Origin: Actinomycetaceae bacterium
Lineage (GTDB): Bacteria > Actinomycetota > Actinomycetes > Actinomycetales > Actinomycetaceae
Assembly (NCBI GenBank): GCA_030537735.1
Contig: JAUNVG010000001.1
Span: 124,001 to 188,000, forward strand
DNA length: 64,000 nucleotides
Direction: 5' to 3'
Made by a program: the position numbers and the translations under genes. Below, piece by piece: positions 17,251 through 27,605 of the stretch; position 1 is the stretch's first letter, and each line of letters begins with the position of its first letter. The notes under the pieces were generated by a model. That model saw only the letters and a program-made list of their open reading frames with translations. It made no database searches and had not been told where the DNA came from.

Positions 17251-18588
17251 ATGTTGGATGAGCAGCAAGAAAACGTATTGAGGCAAATAGCTGAACGCGA
17301 CATCAGGTTCATTCGCCTGTGGTTCACTGACGTTTCCGGCGTGTTGAAAGCCATCGCCATCGACCCGGGGGAGTTGGAATCAGCTTTCAAAGAAGGACTG
17401 GGCTTCGATGGGTCCGCCATCGAAGGGTTCACTCGCGTTTTCGAATCCGACATGCTGCTACGCCCCGATCCGTCCACCTTCGCGATACTTCCGCACCGCT
17501 CCGGGGACGAACCCGTGGCGCGCATGTTCTGCGACGTCCTCACCCCCGATGGGGCGCCATCTAAATCCGACCCCCGCGGAGTATTGGAACGCGTTCTAGA
17601 ACGCGCCCGCGCTGCCGGGTTCACGGTAATGGTGCACCCGGAAGTGGAGTTCTACCTGTTAAAACCCACTGACGACCCCACTAAGATCGAGCCGGTTGAC
17701 CGCGGCGGTTACTTCGATCACGTGGCTCGCGGCGGGGGGAATGATTTTCGTCGCCGCGCCGTACGCACCCTGGAAGATATGGGGATTTCGGTGGAGTTTT
17801 CCCACCACGAGGGCGGCCCGGGTCAAAACGAAATCGACCTTCGTGCCACCGATGCTCTGCGCGCTGCCGACAACATTATGACGCTGCGTACCGTGGTGGA
17901 GGAGATCGCCCTCGGGCAAGATCAGATCGCCACCTTCATGCCTAAGCCTTTCATCGAATACCCCGGCTCTGGCATGCACACTCATCTGTCCCTATTCGAA
18001 GGCAATACCAATGCTTTCTTTGATGCCGCCGGCCAATACCAGCTGTCGGTTACCGGAAGGCGTTTCATCGCTGGTTTGCTGCGTCACGCCCACGAAATCT
18101 GCGCGGTGGTGAACCAGCACGTTAACTCCTACAAGCGGCTATGGGGTGGGGGAGAAGCCCCCAGCTACGTGTGCTGGGCGCACAACAACCGCTCCGCTTT
18201 GGTGCGCGTTCCCCTGTATAAGCCGGATAAAGGCAAGTCCGCCCGGGTGGAATACCGCGGGGTGGATTCGGCGGCCAACCCGTATTTGGCGTTGGCGGTG
18301 CTCATTTCTGCGGGGCTGGCGGGGATCGAAGGTAAATATGACCTGCCCGATGAAGCTGAAGATAATGTCTGGGACCTTTCTGACGCGGAACGCCAGGCTC
18401 TTGGCTTTTCGGCTTTGCCGCACTCGTTGAAGGACGCGGTGGAGGCCATGCGCGCTTCCGAACTGGTCGCGAAAGCCCTGGGGGAGGAAGTGTTCGACTA
18501 CGTATTGCGCGAGAAGCAACAGGAGTGGCGTCAGTACCGCGCCCAGGTAACTCCGTGGGAGCTGCGCCGCTCCATCCACCTGCAGTAG
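17251..18588 (+). CDS. glnA2: Type I glutamine synthetase, GlnA2 subgroup
   Basis: A 445-residue glutamine synthetase (glutamate + NH3 + ATP to glutamine). Motifs: GFDGSAIEGFTRVFESDMLL (latch and metal region), HPEVEFYLL, the ATP loop PGSGMHTHLSLF, and the glutamate flap in VNSYKRLWGGGEAPSY. The C-terminal AEDNVWDLSDAE matches the actinobacterial GlnA2 class. The NLYDLPPEE-type adenylylation loop of GlnA1 is not present in its canonical form (KYDLPDEAED here). The following gene is glnE, 7 bases downstream, as in other actinobacteria. Confidence 0.93.
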   Translation: MLDEQQENVLRQIAERDIRFIRLWFTDVSGVLKAIAIDPGELESAFKEGLGFDGSAIEGFTRVFESDMLLRPDPSTFAILPHRSGDEPVARMFCDVLTPDGAPSKSDPRGVLERVLERARAAGFTVMVHPEVEFYLLKPTDDPTKIEPVDRGGYFDHVARGGGNDFRRRAVRTLEDMGISVEFSHHEGGPGQNEIDLRATDALRAADNIMTLRTVVEEIALGQDQIATFMPKPFIEYPGSGMHTHLSLFEGNTNAFFDAAGQYQLSVTGRRFIAGLLRHAHEICAVVNQHVNSYKRLWGGGEAPSYVCWAHNNRSALVRVPLYKPDKGKSARVEYRGVDSAANPYLALAVLISAGLAGIEGKYDLPDEAEDNVWDLSDAERQALGFSALPHSLKDAVEAMRASELVAKALGEEVFDYVLREKQQEWRQYRAQVTPWELRRSIHLQ

Positions 18589-18595
18589 GTTCGCT

Positions 18596-21500
18596 ATGTC
18601 TCGCCCGGTTTCAGCGGTTTCAGCGGCCATAAAAGCTGGTTTTGCCCAGCCTCAACGGGCGGTTGAGCACGTGCAGCAGCTGCATGCGACCTTGGGGTTG
18701 GCCGGTAGCTGGGAGGGCCTGTTGCCGTGGTTTAGCGATGTGGCTGACCCGGATGCGGCGTGTTTGCTGGCACTGCGGTTAGCGGAAGCGGACGCGCAGG
18801 TGCTGGGGCAGGTCTTAGGTGACGGGGCGCGGCGAGGGCGTCTACTGGCGGTTTTAGGGGCATCTCAAGCCCTGGGAGAGTACTTAGTTAAGAATCCTGC
18901 GTGGTGCCTTCAAATCGACTCTGACCTGCCAGCGGGGCGGCCGGTATCGACAGGGGATTGGGAGCCACCGCCTGCACCGGAGCAGATGATTAACTGGCTG
19001 CGCACGCTGGCTAGCGAGCTAACCGCAGCGCAGGACAGTTCGAAAACTTCTATCGCACTGCACGCAAGCGTTCCTAACTCCGCCTATGAGTGTGCCGGTA
19101 AGGCCGGCAGCGGATTCGACTGCGCGGGCTTGCGAGCAGCGTATTGGCGCGCTGTGATCCTAATCGCAGCCAAAGACCTAACTTCACCGGCAGGTGCGCA
19201 AAGCCAGGAACTGACCGGGCGCGGGCGGGCGGGGAGCTTGCAGCAGGTCAGCACCCAACTAACAGATTTGGTTGATGCCACTATTGAACTGGCGTTAGAA
19301 CTAGCTCAGCGGCAGGTGCGCGATAGCGGTCACTGTCGCGGTGAGGTGGAAGCAAACCTGCTTAGTGTCATTGCCATGGGTAAAACCGGCGGGCAGGAAA
19401 TCAACTACATCTCCGACGTTGACCTTATCTACGTCCTACCTGACCAAACCGGGGAAGAAACCACCGCTGCAGACCCCACCAGGGCAAGTGAGCACACTCA
19501 GTTTTACACCGCGGTGGCTAATGCTTTAAGCACCGTAGTGTCAGGGCCGGGAAGTGAACCACCGCTGTGGCCGATCGATACTGCGCTACGCCCCGAAGGT
19601 AAAGACGGCCAGCTAGTGCGCACCCTATCAGCCTGCGCCAGCTACTACCGCAACTGGGCTCGCGGTTGGGAGTTCCACGCACTTTTGAAAGCGCGCCCAG
19701 CCGCCGGTAACCACCAGTTGGGAACACAGTTCCTACAACTGGTTGAACCCCTGGTGTGGGAAGCCGCGAGCAAGCCAGGATTCGTCGACGACGTGCGTGC
19801 CATGCGCAAGCAAGTGGAATCCCACCTGCCGGCGGGACAAAAGGAACGCAACCTCAAACTGGGTGCAGGCGGCCTGCGGGACGTAGAGTTCACGGTACAA
19901 CTGTTGCAACTAGTGCACGGGCGCACCGACCCCACGGTACGTCCTCGTAACACGTTGGCAGCGATTGAATCCCTCGCTGCCGGTGGGTACGTGGCGCGCA
20001 CAGATGCCAGGGTGCTGACTGATGCTTACACCTTCTTACGGGTGGTGGAACACTCCTTGCAACTCGTGGCAATGAGGCGCACCCACCTGCTTCCCACCGC
20101 CGATAACCAGCTTCGACGCCTGGGACGCAGCATCGACACTCGCCGCTACCCACTGGCTGAGGACGTGGCGGAAAGCTTACGGGATGTGCGTTCCCAAGTG
20201 CGCCAACTGCACGAATCTATCTTCTTCCGGCCGCTGGTGGAAGCCACCGCTAATCTAAGCCCCACCGCGGTATTAATGTTTGATTCTCAAGCCCTCACAG
20301 ACCGGCTGCTAGCTGCCGGCTACCAAGATCCGCGGGGCGCGCGCCAACACCTACAATCCCTAGCGCAAGGCACATCCCGGCGCGCCACCATTCAACGCCA
20401 CCTACTGCCAGTGCTACTGGGGTGGCTCGCCCAAGGCGCCGACCCGGACGCCGGGCTGCTAGCTTTCCGGCGACTTTCAGATGCGATTGGATCTTCCCAC
20501 TGGTACTTGGCGCTGCTGCGTGACTCCGCGGTGGCGGCTCGCAACCTTTGCAAGATCTTACCTAACTCGGTGCTAACTGAACGCCTATTGATGGCTAACC
20601 CCGAGGCCGTCAAATGGTTAGACGATCCCAGTTCTTTGGCGCGCTTCGACGTAGAGTTAATCGCCAGCCAGGCCCAGGCGATTGAGGAACGCTACGAACA
20701 AACTCAGGCCGCAATTGAGCCGCTACTGCAGCTGCGGCAAAGACAACTAACTCGCGCCGCGTTGGCGGATTGCACACTCGGGGTGGAGGTGGGCCGCACT
20801 GCCCAGGGTTTAACGACCGCTACTGACCTGGTGCTAGCGGCCGCCACTCGTATTGCGCTTAAAGAAACCGGGGTGCAGGCCGGATTCGACCTAGGATTTG
20901 TTGCCATGGGCCGCTACGGTGGCCAGGAGCTTAGCTACGGTTCTGACGCGGACGTAATCGCCGTTTACGATCCGGGGAATATGGAGGAAAACGATGCCGC
21001 CCAGGTGGCACAGCAGGTAGTGCAGCGAGTCACCGCGCTGGTGGCTGGCTGCGGGGCGCGGCCGGGAATCGAACTGGACTTGGCGTTGCGACCGGAAGGA
21101 CGCAACGGACCGCTGGCGCGCACTGTCGCCGGGTACACCGACTACTGGCATCGCTGGGCCCAGACTTGGGAAAAGCAAGCCCTGTTGCGGGCGCGGACGG
21201 TGGGCGATAGCCCGGTGGTTATGCAGCTGATGGAGCAGATTAACCAGGTGCGTTACGGCACCGAGTTGACGGCCTCGATGCTCAAAGACATACGCCTGCT
21301 GAAGGCGCGGATGGAGTCTGAGCGCCTACCGCGAGGCGTCAAACCCAGTGAGCATCTTAAGCTCGGTCCGGGTGGTATCAGCGACGTGGAGTGGGTGGCG
21401 CAACTGTGTCAGCTGCAGTTGGCACGCACGGAAGAATCCTTGCGTGTTACCGGTACGATCCCAGCTTTGCGTGCCGCTGTGGAGGTGGGGGCGTTGGATG

Positions 21501-21742
21501 CTCACACCGGACGCTGGTTGCAGCAGGCGTGGATACTTGCCAGTGAGATCCGCAGCGCGAATATGCTGGCCCTGGACCAGGGGCGCTACCGTGATGTGCT
21601 GATGCGCGGCGGGCAAGGAGGCAGAAAAGTTGCTGCCTTGCTTGGCTACCCCGCGGGTGACTATGGTCAAGTTGTGGAGTTGTGGCGCAAACGCAGTCGC
21701 CGCGCTCGTAGCCTGTATGAATCCTTCATCCAATCGCTTTAA
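18596..21742 (+). CDS. glnE: Bifunctional glutamine synthetase adenylyltransferase/deadenylase
   Basis: A 1048-residue GlnE with two nucleotidyltransferase domains joined by helical regions. The N-terminal deadenylase half shows MGKTGGQEINYISDVDLIYV and the C-terminal adenylyltransferase half shows MGRYGGQELSYGSDADVIAV; each carries the G-S/G-x-D-x-D metal motif. It transfers AMP to or from a tyrosine of glutamine synthetase in response to nitrogen state. It follows glnA2 by 7 bases and must be co-transcribed with it. The length is typical of actinobacterial GlnE (about 1000). Confidence 0.97.
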   Translation: MSRPVSAVSAAIKAGFAQPQRAVEHVQQLHATLGLAGSWEGLLPWFSDVADPDAACLLALRLAEADAQVLGQVLGDGARRGRLLAVLGASQALGEYLVKNPAWCLQIDSDLPAGRPVSTGDWEPPPAPEQMINWLRTLASELTAAQDSSKTSIALHASVPNSAYECAGKAGSGFDCAGLRAAYWRAVILIAAKDLTSPAGAQSQELTGRGRAGSLQQVSTQLTDLVDATIELALELAQRQVRDSGHCRGEVEANLLSVIAMGKTGGQEINYISDVDLIYVLPDQTGEETTAADPTRASEHTQFYTAVANALSTVVSGPGSEPPLWPIDTALRPEGKDGQLVRTLSACASYYRNWARGWEFHALLKARPAAGNHQLGTQFLQLVEPLVWEAASKPGFVDDVRAMRKQVESHLPAGQKERNLKLGAGGLRDVEFTVQLLQLVHGRTDPTVRPRNTLAAIESLAAGGYVARTDARVLTDAYTFLRVVEHSLQLVAMRRTHLLPTADNQLRRLGRSIDTRRYPLAEDVAESLRDVRSQVRQLHESIFFRPLVEATANLSPTAVLMFDSQALTDRLLAAGYQDPRGARQHLQSLAQGTSRRATIQRHLLPVLLGWLAQGADPDAGLLAFRRLSDAIGSSHWYLALLRDSAVAARNLCKILPNSVLTERLLMANPEAVKWLDDPSSLARFDVELIASQAQAIEERYEQTQAAIEPLLQLRQRQLTRAALADCTLGVEVGRTAQGLTTATDLVLAAATRIALKETGVQAGFDLGFVAMGRYGGQELSYGSDADVIAVYDPGNMEENDAAQVAQQVVQRVTALVAGCGARPGIELDLALRPEGRNGPLARTVAGYTDYWHRWAQTWEKQALLRARTVGDSPVVMQLMEQINQVRYGTELTASMLKDIRLLKARMESERLPRGVKPSEHLKLGPGGISDVEWVAQLCQLQLARTEESLRVTGTIPALRAAVEVGALDAHTGRWLQQAWILASEIRSANMLALDQGRYRDVLMRGGQGGRKVAALLGYPAGDYGQVVELWRKRSRRARSLYESFIQSL

Positions 21743-21757
21743 GGAGTTTAGATACCG

Positions 21758-22477
21758 ATGCGCCTAGTGCTGGTTCGCCATGGACAGACCCCCTCAAACG
21801 TGGTGCGGGCTTTAGATACCGCGCTGCCGGGAGCGCCGTTAGATGAGGTCGGAACCTCCCAGGCCCAGGCATTGGCGCGTAATTGGGACTCCATTGTGGG
21901 GTCGGAACCTGACTTGGTGGCGGTTTCTCCTCTTACCCGCACGCGGCAAACTGCGCAACCACTGCTGGAGCGTTTCAACCTCACCCCGCAGTTGGATGAG
22001 CGTTTGCGGGAGGTGATCGCGGGGGATCTGGAAATGCGCAGCGACCTACCGAGTGTGGAAAAGTACCTGCAGGTGGTTTTTGACTGGATCAGCGGCCAGC
22101 TTGATACTCGTATGCCGGGGGCCGAGGACGGTCACGAAACCTTGGCGCGTCTGCATGCTGGTGTGGATGCGGCGGTGCAGGCGGCGCGCGTGCAGTATCC
22201 GGATAGAGACGACCTCACCGTGGTGGTAGTTGCCCATGGAGTGGTTTGCCGCCTACTGGCTAATACCTTGGCGCAGAACGTGCCGGCGGCGTTAGTGGCG
22301 AACTTTCCCATGCATAACGCCACCACCACGGTTTTAGAAAGCACCGACGGCAAAAAGTGGCGGGCTCTTTCTTGGTCGGATGAACCGATTGAGTCCTTCG
22401 ACCTTCAGGGTCTAGCTAGCGTACCGGTGGTTTCTGGTTTGCGTCAGGGCACCTTAGATTCACTTGAGGACCGATGA
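21758..22477 (+). CDS. Histidine phosphatase family protein (phosphoglycerate-mutase-like)
   Basis: A 239-residue histidine phosphatase. The catalytic RHG box is in [12 protein letters not shown], and the second catalytic His is in [19 protein letters not shown] lies 12 bases before the ATG. It follows glnE with a 15-base gap, so it is probably in the glnA2-glnE unit. The substrate is unknown; family members include phosphoglycerate mutases, phosphatases of sugar phosphates and acid phosphatases. Its last 18 bases overlap the end of the ABC ATPase gene on the other strand. Confidence 0.9.
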   Translation: MRLVLVRHGQTPSNVVRALDTALPGAPLDEVGTSQAQALARNWDSIVGSEPDLVAVSPLTRTRQTAQPLLERFNLTPQLDERLREVIAGDLEMRSDLPSVEKYLQVVFDWISGQLDTRMPGAEDGHETLARLHAGVDAAVQAARVQYPDRDDLTVVVVAHGVVCRLLANTLAQNVPAALVANFPMHNATTTVLESTDGKKWRALSWSDEPIESFDLQGLASVPVVSGLRQGTLDSLEDR

Positions 22478-23248
22478 GAAGAACTGCGCTGTGCGCGGGT
22501 TCTGCGGGTTGTCAATGACGTGGGCAGCTGGACCGCTTTCGACGATTACGCCCTCGTCCATGAACACCACGTTGTCGGCCACTTCGCGGGCGAATCCGAT
22601 TTCGTGAGTAACCACGATCATGGTCATACCGGAGCGCGCTAGGTCGCGCATTACGGTGAGAACCTCACCTACCAGTTCAGGATCGAGGGCGGAGGTCGGC
22701 TCATCAAAGAGCATCAGGTCCGGTTCCATCGCCATGGCCCGAGCTATGGCGACGCGCTGTTGCTGGCCTCCGGAAAGCTGACTGGGGTAGTGGTCGACTC
22801 GATCTGATAACCCGACTTTTTCCAGCAGTTCCAGGCCGCGTTCTTTAGCGCGCTCAGGCTTGATACCTTTGACCCGCACGGGGGCTTCGATGACGTTTTC
22901 AAGGGCCGTCATGTGGGGGAAGAGGTTGAAGCGTTGAAACACCATTCCGGTGCGGGCCCGCTGTTTAGCTATCTGCTTGTCGGTCAGTTCGTGTAGTTCG
23001 ACTTTGCCTTTACGTTCTACTTCTTTCATCCCCAGCAGGTCGCCGTCCAGGTAGATCCTGCCGGCACTGATCTGCTCTAGCCCATTAATGCAACGCAAAA
23101 TAGTGGATTTACCGGAACCGGAAGGCCCAAGGATAACGCACACTTCACCGCTGGCGACTTCCAGGTCGATACCACGCAACACGTGGTTGGTCTCGAAGAA
23201 CTTATGCACACCGGCGATTTTCACCATGGGTGTGGGGTTTTCACTCAC
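22460..23248 (-). CDS. Polar amino-acid ABC transporter ATP-binding protein
   Basis: A 262-residue ATPase of the PAAT (polar amino acid) family. Walker [20 protein letters not shown], signature [15 protein letters not shown], Walker [16 protein letters not shown] and H-loop VVTHEIGFA are all intact. The GTG start overlaps the permease stop by 4 bases (GTGA). Together with the two upstream genes it forms a complete importer for a polar amino acid such as glutamate, glutamine or cystine; the specific substrate is not readable. Confidence 0.95.
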   Translation of the reverse strand: MSENPTPMVKIAGVHKFFETNHVLRGIDLEVASGEVCVILGPSGSGKSTILRCINGLEQISAGRIYLDGDLLGMKEVERKGKVELHELTDKQIAKQRARTGMVFQRFNLFPHMTALENVIEAPVRVKGIKPERAKERGLELLEKVGLSDRVDHYPSQLSGGQQQRVAIARAMAMEPDLMLFDEPTSALDPELVGEVLTVMRDLARSGMTMIVVTHEIGFAREVADNVVFMDEGVIVESGPAAHVIDNPQNPRTAQFFSSVLK

Positions 23249-24183
23249 GGGGTGACCTCCATGAAGGGATCGTCGGTAGTGGTGTCGGCAGCGTTAATCG
23301 CAGCTTGCCGACCTTTCTTGGGGCGTTTCTTCGCTGAAGTGTCATCAAAACCGCGGCCGAAATAGGCCTCCAGGTAGTATTGCCCCACCATCAGCACCGA
23401 GGTGATCGCCAGGTACCATAGCGCTGCGTCAATCAGCAGCGGTACCGGGGCGAACATGGATTGGCCTTTGTCTTTAGCGGCGAAGGTAAGTTCCAAAATA
23501 AAGGGGATGGCTGAGACCAGGGAAGTGGTCTTGAGCATGGAGATAGTTTCATTCCCAATGGGGGGAATGATCACTCGCATGGCTTGGGGCAGGATAATGC
23601 GGCGCAGGATTAGGGGCCGGCGCATGCCCAGGGCGGTGGCAGCCTCCCACTGTCCCTTATCTACCGCATTGAGCCCGGAGCGGATGATTTCTGCCAGGTA
23701 GGCGCCCTCGTTGAGGCTTAGCCCCACCACTGCCATCCAGAAGCTGGTGAAGATGGCGTCAGTGTGGATGGTGGTGAATTCCGGTCCGAATGGTATTCCA
23801 ATGCGGATCGTGGGGTAGAGGGTGGGCAGCAAGGACCAAAAGATCAGCTGCGTGTAGATGGGAGTGCCACGGAAGAACCAGATGTAGAACCAGGACACGC
23901 CGCGCAATATGGGGTTGGGTGACTGGCGCATAATTGCCATGGTGATGGCCAGCACGGTGCCGACCGCCATAGCCAGGACGGTTAGTAGCAGGGTGAATCC
24001 CACGCCCACCATGATGGTGCGGGAAAACAACCACTGCCAAACGATGTCCCAACGGTATTTGGGGTTAGTGGCCAAAGAGTACAGGGCGCCCGCTGCCAGG
24101 AGGGCAACGATGAAGGCTGATACCCAGCGTCCCGGTTTTGGCACCGGGCGCACCTGATTGAGTTCGATGGGGGAGGGGTTCAC
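23245..24183 (-). CDS. Polar amino-acid ABC transporter permease
   Basis: A 312-residue integral membrane permease of the His/Glu/Gln/Arg (HEQR) class. Five or six membrane segments are seen between about residues 20 and 285. The EAA loop that docks the ATPase is [20 protein letters not shown]. The C-terminal 30 residues are basic and cytoplasmic. The gap from the solute-binding protein gene is 6 bases and it overlaps the ATPase gene, so the three genes are one operon. Confidence 0.94.
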   Translation of the reverse strand: MNPSPIELNQVRPVPKPGRWVSAFIVALLAAGALYSLATNPKYRWDIVWQWLFSRTIMVGVGFTLLLTVLAMAVGTVLAITMAIMRQSPNPILRGVSWFYIWFFRGTPIYTQLIFWSLLPTLYPTIRIGIPFGPEFTTIHTDAIFTSFWMAVVGLSLNEGAYLAEIIRSGLNAVDKGQWEAATALGMRRPLILRRIILPQAMRVIIPPIGNETISMLKTTSLVSAIPFILELTFAAKDKGQSMFAPVPLLIDAALWYLAITSVLMVGQYYLEAYFGRGFDDTSAKKRPKKGRQAAINAADTTTDDPFMEVTP

Positions 24184-24189
24184 CGCGAA

Positions 24190-25101
24190 TTACTTTCCGG
24201 GGTTGAGTTCAGCAGTCTTTAGGCCGGCGTCTTCGGCTCCGTACTGCGCGAGGATCTTATCTAGGTAGCCTTCGTCCATGAGGTACTGCATGGCTTTTTG
24301 GATGGCTTCAGCTAGGGCTGTGTCTTCCTTGGCTACCGCGACCCCTTGGGGTTCGGATTCGATGATTTCGCCTACTTGTTCGATTTCACCGTTGGTGCGG
24401 CTAATGGCGTAGCCGGTGACGGTGGAGTCTGATAGTACCGCGTCGTATTGTTCACCAACTAGTTTGGTGATGGCGTCGGTGTTTAGGTCGTGGGGCATTA
24501 CTTCGATGGCGGGTTTGCCGTCGGCTTCGCACTTCTTTGAAAGTTCGTTGGCGTAGTCGTGCTGGTAGGTGCCGGTTTGCACGCCGATGGTGGATCCGCA
24601 GGCGTTATTGGGATCAAACTTCTTCGGGTTGCCGGTCTTTACCGCGTAGGAGGAGCCAACTTGTACGTAGGAGATCATGTTGACTTGTTCCAGGCGTTCA
24701 CCGGTGATGGTGAAGGAGGAGATGCCGACGTCGAACTTAGTGCCAAGGGCGGGGATGATGGTGGGGAATTCAGCGTGTTCGGTGGTGCCGTCTTCCAGTC
24801 CCATTACGCGCGCTAGGGCTTTGGTGATGTCGATGTCGTATCCGATGGGGGTGCGTCCGTCGGAGTCGCGAAATTCGGCGGGAGCGTAGTCGGTGGATGC
24901 CCCGTTGCGTAGTTCGTTTCGCTCCTTGATGCCTTCGGGGACGAGTTTGGCGATTTCTTCGTTTACTTCGATGGACTCGATAGCGAAGTCCGGTGCGCTG
25001 GAGGTGGGCGCGGGGGAGGCGGTTTCGGGGTCGGAACAGGCAGCTAGGCCGGTGGCGCCGAGTGCGGCCAAGAGCGGCAGTGCCAGGTAGTTCTTCTTCA
25101 T
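24190..25101 (-). CDS. Solute-binding lipoprotein of the amino-acid ABC transporter
   Basis: A 303-residue extracytoplasmic type 3 solute-binding protein. The start MKKNYLALPLLAALGATG was chosen because AAGGAG lies 7 bases upstream; an upstream in-frame start has no such site. The signal peptide ends in the lipobox LAAC, so the protein is lipid-anchored. The binding domain shows PIGYDIDITKALARVMG and CGSTIGVQTGTYQHDYANEL. It captures a polar amino acid for the permease encoded next. The 245-base gap upstream (25102-25346) contains a terminator for DUF4191 and the likely promoter of this operon. Confidence 0.94.
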   Translation of the reverse strand: MKKNYLALPLLAALGATGLAACSDPETASPAPTSSAPDFAIESIEVNEEIAKLVPEGIKERNELRNGASTDYAPAEFRDSDGRTPIGYDIDITKALARVMGLEDGTTEHAEFPTIIPALGTKFDVGISSFTITGERLEQVNMISYVQVGSSYAVKTGNPKKFDPNNACGSTIGVQTGTYQHDYANELSKKCEADGKPAIEVMPHDLNTDAITKLVGEQYDAVLSDSTVTGYAISRTNGEIEQVGEIIESEPQGVAVAKEDTALAEAIQKAMQYLMDEGYLDKILAQYGAEDAGLKTAELNPGK

Positions 25102-25287
25102 CTTTTGCTCCTTAAAAAATAGCGACATGCAATATTATGCGCTGAGTTGGAAATATATTCACATTGGCGTCCGGAAAGTGGACGTGATTATTAGCACCTA
25201 AAACTGTCTGCTCCAGGACGAGGACGGAAACCGCCAACCCCCAAATCCGCCGTTTCCTAAGTGGGTCAGTGGGCGCTTCGGCATAGG

Positions 25288-25323
25288 AAAAGGGTCGGAT
25301 TCATAAGCGATCCGACCCCTTTG
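25288..25323. terminator. Terminator between DUF4191 and the ABC operon
   Basis: AAAGGGTCGGAT (25289-25300) pairs with ATCCGACCC-CTTT (25310-25322) with one bulged C and a 9-base loop. Read on the minus strand the stem ends the DUF4191 transcript; the flanks carry A and T runs. Confidence 0.75.
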
Positions 25324-25346
25324 CCTAGTTTTCGCAAGAGTATTCC

Positions 25347-26060
25347 TCAGCGCCCCCGTAACGCGCGTCGAGACACCTTCACCCGTTTAGGATCGATACC
25401 TTGAGGCATCTGGTTCTTACGCCGGGCATTGGCAATGGTTTGGAGCCGGTTAGCTGCCAAGGGCACTTCATTGGATCGCAGGGTTTTAGGTAGCTTCCGC
25501 AGGTGCTTTTCAACCTTGGCTAAGGGCACCTGGCCTTTATCGTGCCCCACGTAAATCACGTGCACCGGGACGTTACTAACCACCCGACCCACTTGGGCTT
25601 TTTCTTGTTCCACCAGCTTGGCTACACGGGGTTTGGAGCCTTCAACCAGTAGCACCACGCCGGGGCGTCCAATCAGACGCCAGATCATGTCGCGCTCCCG
25701 GTTCATGGCGATGGGTTCTTCCTCCACCGTCCAGCCGCGTTTAATCTGGGAGATTACCGCGTAAACCGCACCTGCGGTGCCATCTATCTGCTTGTACATG
25801 GCCTTTTTAACTAAAGCCGCCAGAATCAGCATCGGCACCAGCAGTACCAGGGATATGCACAAAAGCGTGGTGACTATCCAGTGGGTATTGAGCAGGTAGC
25901 CCAAGAGGATAAATAGCGCGATAGCTGCCAAAGTGGACCCAAGAATGATCCACCCCACGGCGGGGTAGGAGCGCTTCGTGACCCGGTAGGCGTCAGCTAG
26001 GTTGTGGTACCAGCGCCGCTTCTTCGGGGCGGCGGGGGTGTTGGTTGAGTTATCAGACAT
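25347..26060 (-). CDS. DUF4191 membrane protein
   Basis: A 237-residue protein with a short basic N-terminus, two membrane segments (WIILGSTLAAIALFILLGYL and TTLLCISLVLLVPMLILAAL, about residues 37-85) and a basic cytoplasmic domain containing RDMIWRLIGRPGVVLLVEGS. These features match the actinobacterial DUF4191 family, of unknown function, often found near lipoyl synthase and glutamine synthetase genes; here glnA2 and the E2 subunit gene are both within a few kilobases. It follows the MFS gene by 14 bases and may be co-transcribed with it. Confidence 0.9.
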   Translation of the reverse strand: MSDNSTNTPAAPKKRRWYHNLADAYRVTKRSYPAVGWIILGSTLAAIALFILLGYLLNTHWIVTTLLCISLVLLVPMLILAALVKKAMYKQIDGTAGAVYAVISQIKRGWTVEEEPIAMNRERDMIWRLIGRPGVVLLVEGSKPRVAKLVEQEKAQVGRVVSNVPVHVIYVGHDKGQVPLAKVEKHLRKLPKTLRSNEVPLAANRLQTIANARRKNQMPQGIDPKRVKVSRRALRGR

Positions 26061-26074
26061 GGTGATCTTAATAC

Positions 26075-27334
26075 CTACTTAGAAAAACGACGTCGATAGT
26101 TTAATCCTAACCCAACCGCGGCGATGAGTACGCCTGCCGCCACTGGCAACCAGAAGGCGGGGCGATCACCGTAGGTTTCCGCCACTGGGCCGCCGACGGC
26201 CGCGCCCAGGGAAACACCGATGGTGACCGAGGACTGCATGGACGTCATGGCCACACCGATTCCCCCTTCGGGGGCGAGGATTTCAGTTAGGGAAAAGGCC
26301 GTAACCATAGTGGGGCCGACGAAGAGCCCGCAGATAGTAAGGAAAGCCGCGGTGGTGGTGAGGGTCGGCAGGTAGGAAACCACCAGCATCGCCAGCATCA
26401 TTCCGCTTCCCCCAATGAAGATACGCATCGGTAGGGTGATGCGTTCGGGGATGGCGACGGTCATGATGGCCATTACCGCTGAGCCCAGTCCCATGGTGGC
26501 GTAGATCAACCCTGCCATGGTGGGGGCCTCAGCCAGGTCTGCGCGCATGGTGGTTGCTGCCTGGGTGGCACCGAAGTACATTCCGATACCGATCATGACA
26601 ATGATGGTGGGGATTACTGCAACCAGTACCTTCCCCACGGTGGGACGAGGACGAGGCTGCGCGGCGGCAGCGTTGTCGGAGGTTTTACTTGCGCGATCGT
26701 CAGTGGTTTTTGCCTTTTCCAAGCTGGCTTGGTACTTGGCGGTTTGGCGGGCAAAAATGATCCCCACGGTTGCGACCATTGCGAAGGCAAGGCCCAGGGG
26801 GGCGGCGGGTGCGGCCGCTGAGGCTGCGATCCCCACCAGTGCCGGGCCGAGGACGAACACTAACTCATCTGCCATAGATTCGTATGACAGTGCGGCGTTT
26901 AGCTCCCGCGGCAGTTTAGTTTGCGTGATCCAGCGCGAGCGGGTGAAGGATCCGATTGGTAGGGATGTGGCGCCGGCGAGGATACAAGTGAGGATGAGCA
27001 GTATGCCTTGGGTGGCTTGCATGGCGGCGAGGAAGAGCAGTCCCAGAGCCATGGCGTTAAGTGGCGTCAAGATTTTAAGTGGTAGCGCCGGCCCGCGCGC
27101 GTCTGCCCATTTGCCGATGAGGGGGGCCGCTAGCGCGGTTGAGAGAGCTACTGCTGCGGTGGCGTATGCCCCGGTAGATACGGAGTCGGTAGCTACCGTG
27201 AAGGCGGTCATGGTTCCCAGGGGAATCATGGCGTAGGGGGCCCGTGCTGTAAAGGCTATGAGCAGGTATTTCCACCCTGCTATTTGGGGTAGTACCCGGT
27301 AGTGAGTGAGGGCCCTAAAGGGAGAACTCTGCAT
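26075..27334 (-). CDS. Major facilitator superfamily transporter
   Basis: A 419-residue membrane protein with about 12 hydrophobic segments and a central cytoplasmic loop rich in Lys, Asp and Ala (about residues 205-230). The segment GKWADARGPALPLK after the second helix fits the MFS loop 2-3 motif (GxxaDrxGrr). The substrate is unknown; related actinobacterial proteins are annotated as drug or sugar efflux carriers. The upstream gap (27335-27605) separates it from the divergent kinase-like gene and holds no further site I can recognise. Confidence 0.88.
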   Translation of the reverse strand: MQSSPFRALTHYRVLPQIAGWKYLLIAFTARAPYAMIPLGTMTAFTVATDSVSTGAYATAAVALSTALAAPLIGKWADARGPALPLKILTPLNAMALGLLFLAAMQATQGILLILTCILAGATSLPIGSFTRSRWITQTKLPRELNAALSYESMADELVFVLGPALVGIAASAAAPAAPLGLAFAMVATVGIIFARQTAKYQASLEKAKTTDDRASKTSDNAAAAQPRPRPTVGKVLVAVIPTIIVMIGIGMYFGATQAATTMRADLAEAPTMAGLIYATMGLGSAVMAIMTVAIPERITLPMRIFIGGSGMMLAMLVVSYLPTLTTTAAFLTICGLFVGPTMVTAFSLTEILAPEGGIGVAMTSMQSSVTIGVSLGAAVGGPVAETYGDRPAFWLPVAAGVLIAAVGLGLNYRRRFSK

Positions 27335-27605
27335 GAGTCAATCTTTTCAATCGAACGGGCCTGCCCGGGTCCGACTTTTCTTCCGCGGTGCGCGGTTGGG
27401 AGCAGACAGGCGGTCAATGACCGCGGGTGGGTAATCTGACTCAATGCCCGACAGTCATGACCCGAATATTCTACCGCTTTTTGGGGCTTTGTCGCATGAA
27501 GAAGTCGGATAGGCATCGAATGTGAGCAATGCGGCATTAGTTCTAGTTATCCACAGGTTACGCGCGGGTCTTGTGGTAGAGATTCAGCTGGTTTGTACTT
27601 AGTCT

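Noticed and set aside
25102..25346. A possible riboswitch or leader peptide upstream of the amino-acid transporter operon
   Set aside because: Only a 6-base GGAAAC/GTTTCC pairing and the DUF4191 terminator are visible; no known riboswitch core was recognised.
26517..27236. A 239-codon open frame on the plus strand opposite the MFS gene
   Set aside because: Antisense of a membrane protein gene; the apparent Ala/Arg-rich sequence mirrors hydrophobic codons on the other strand.
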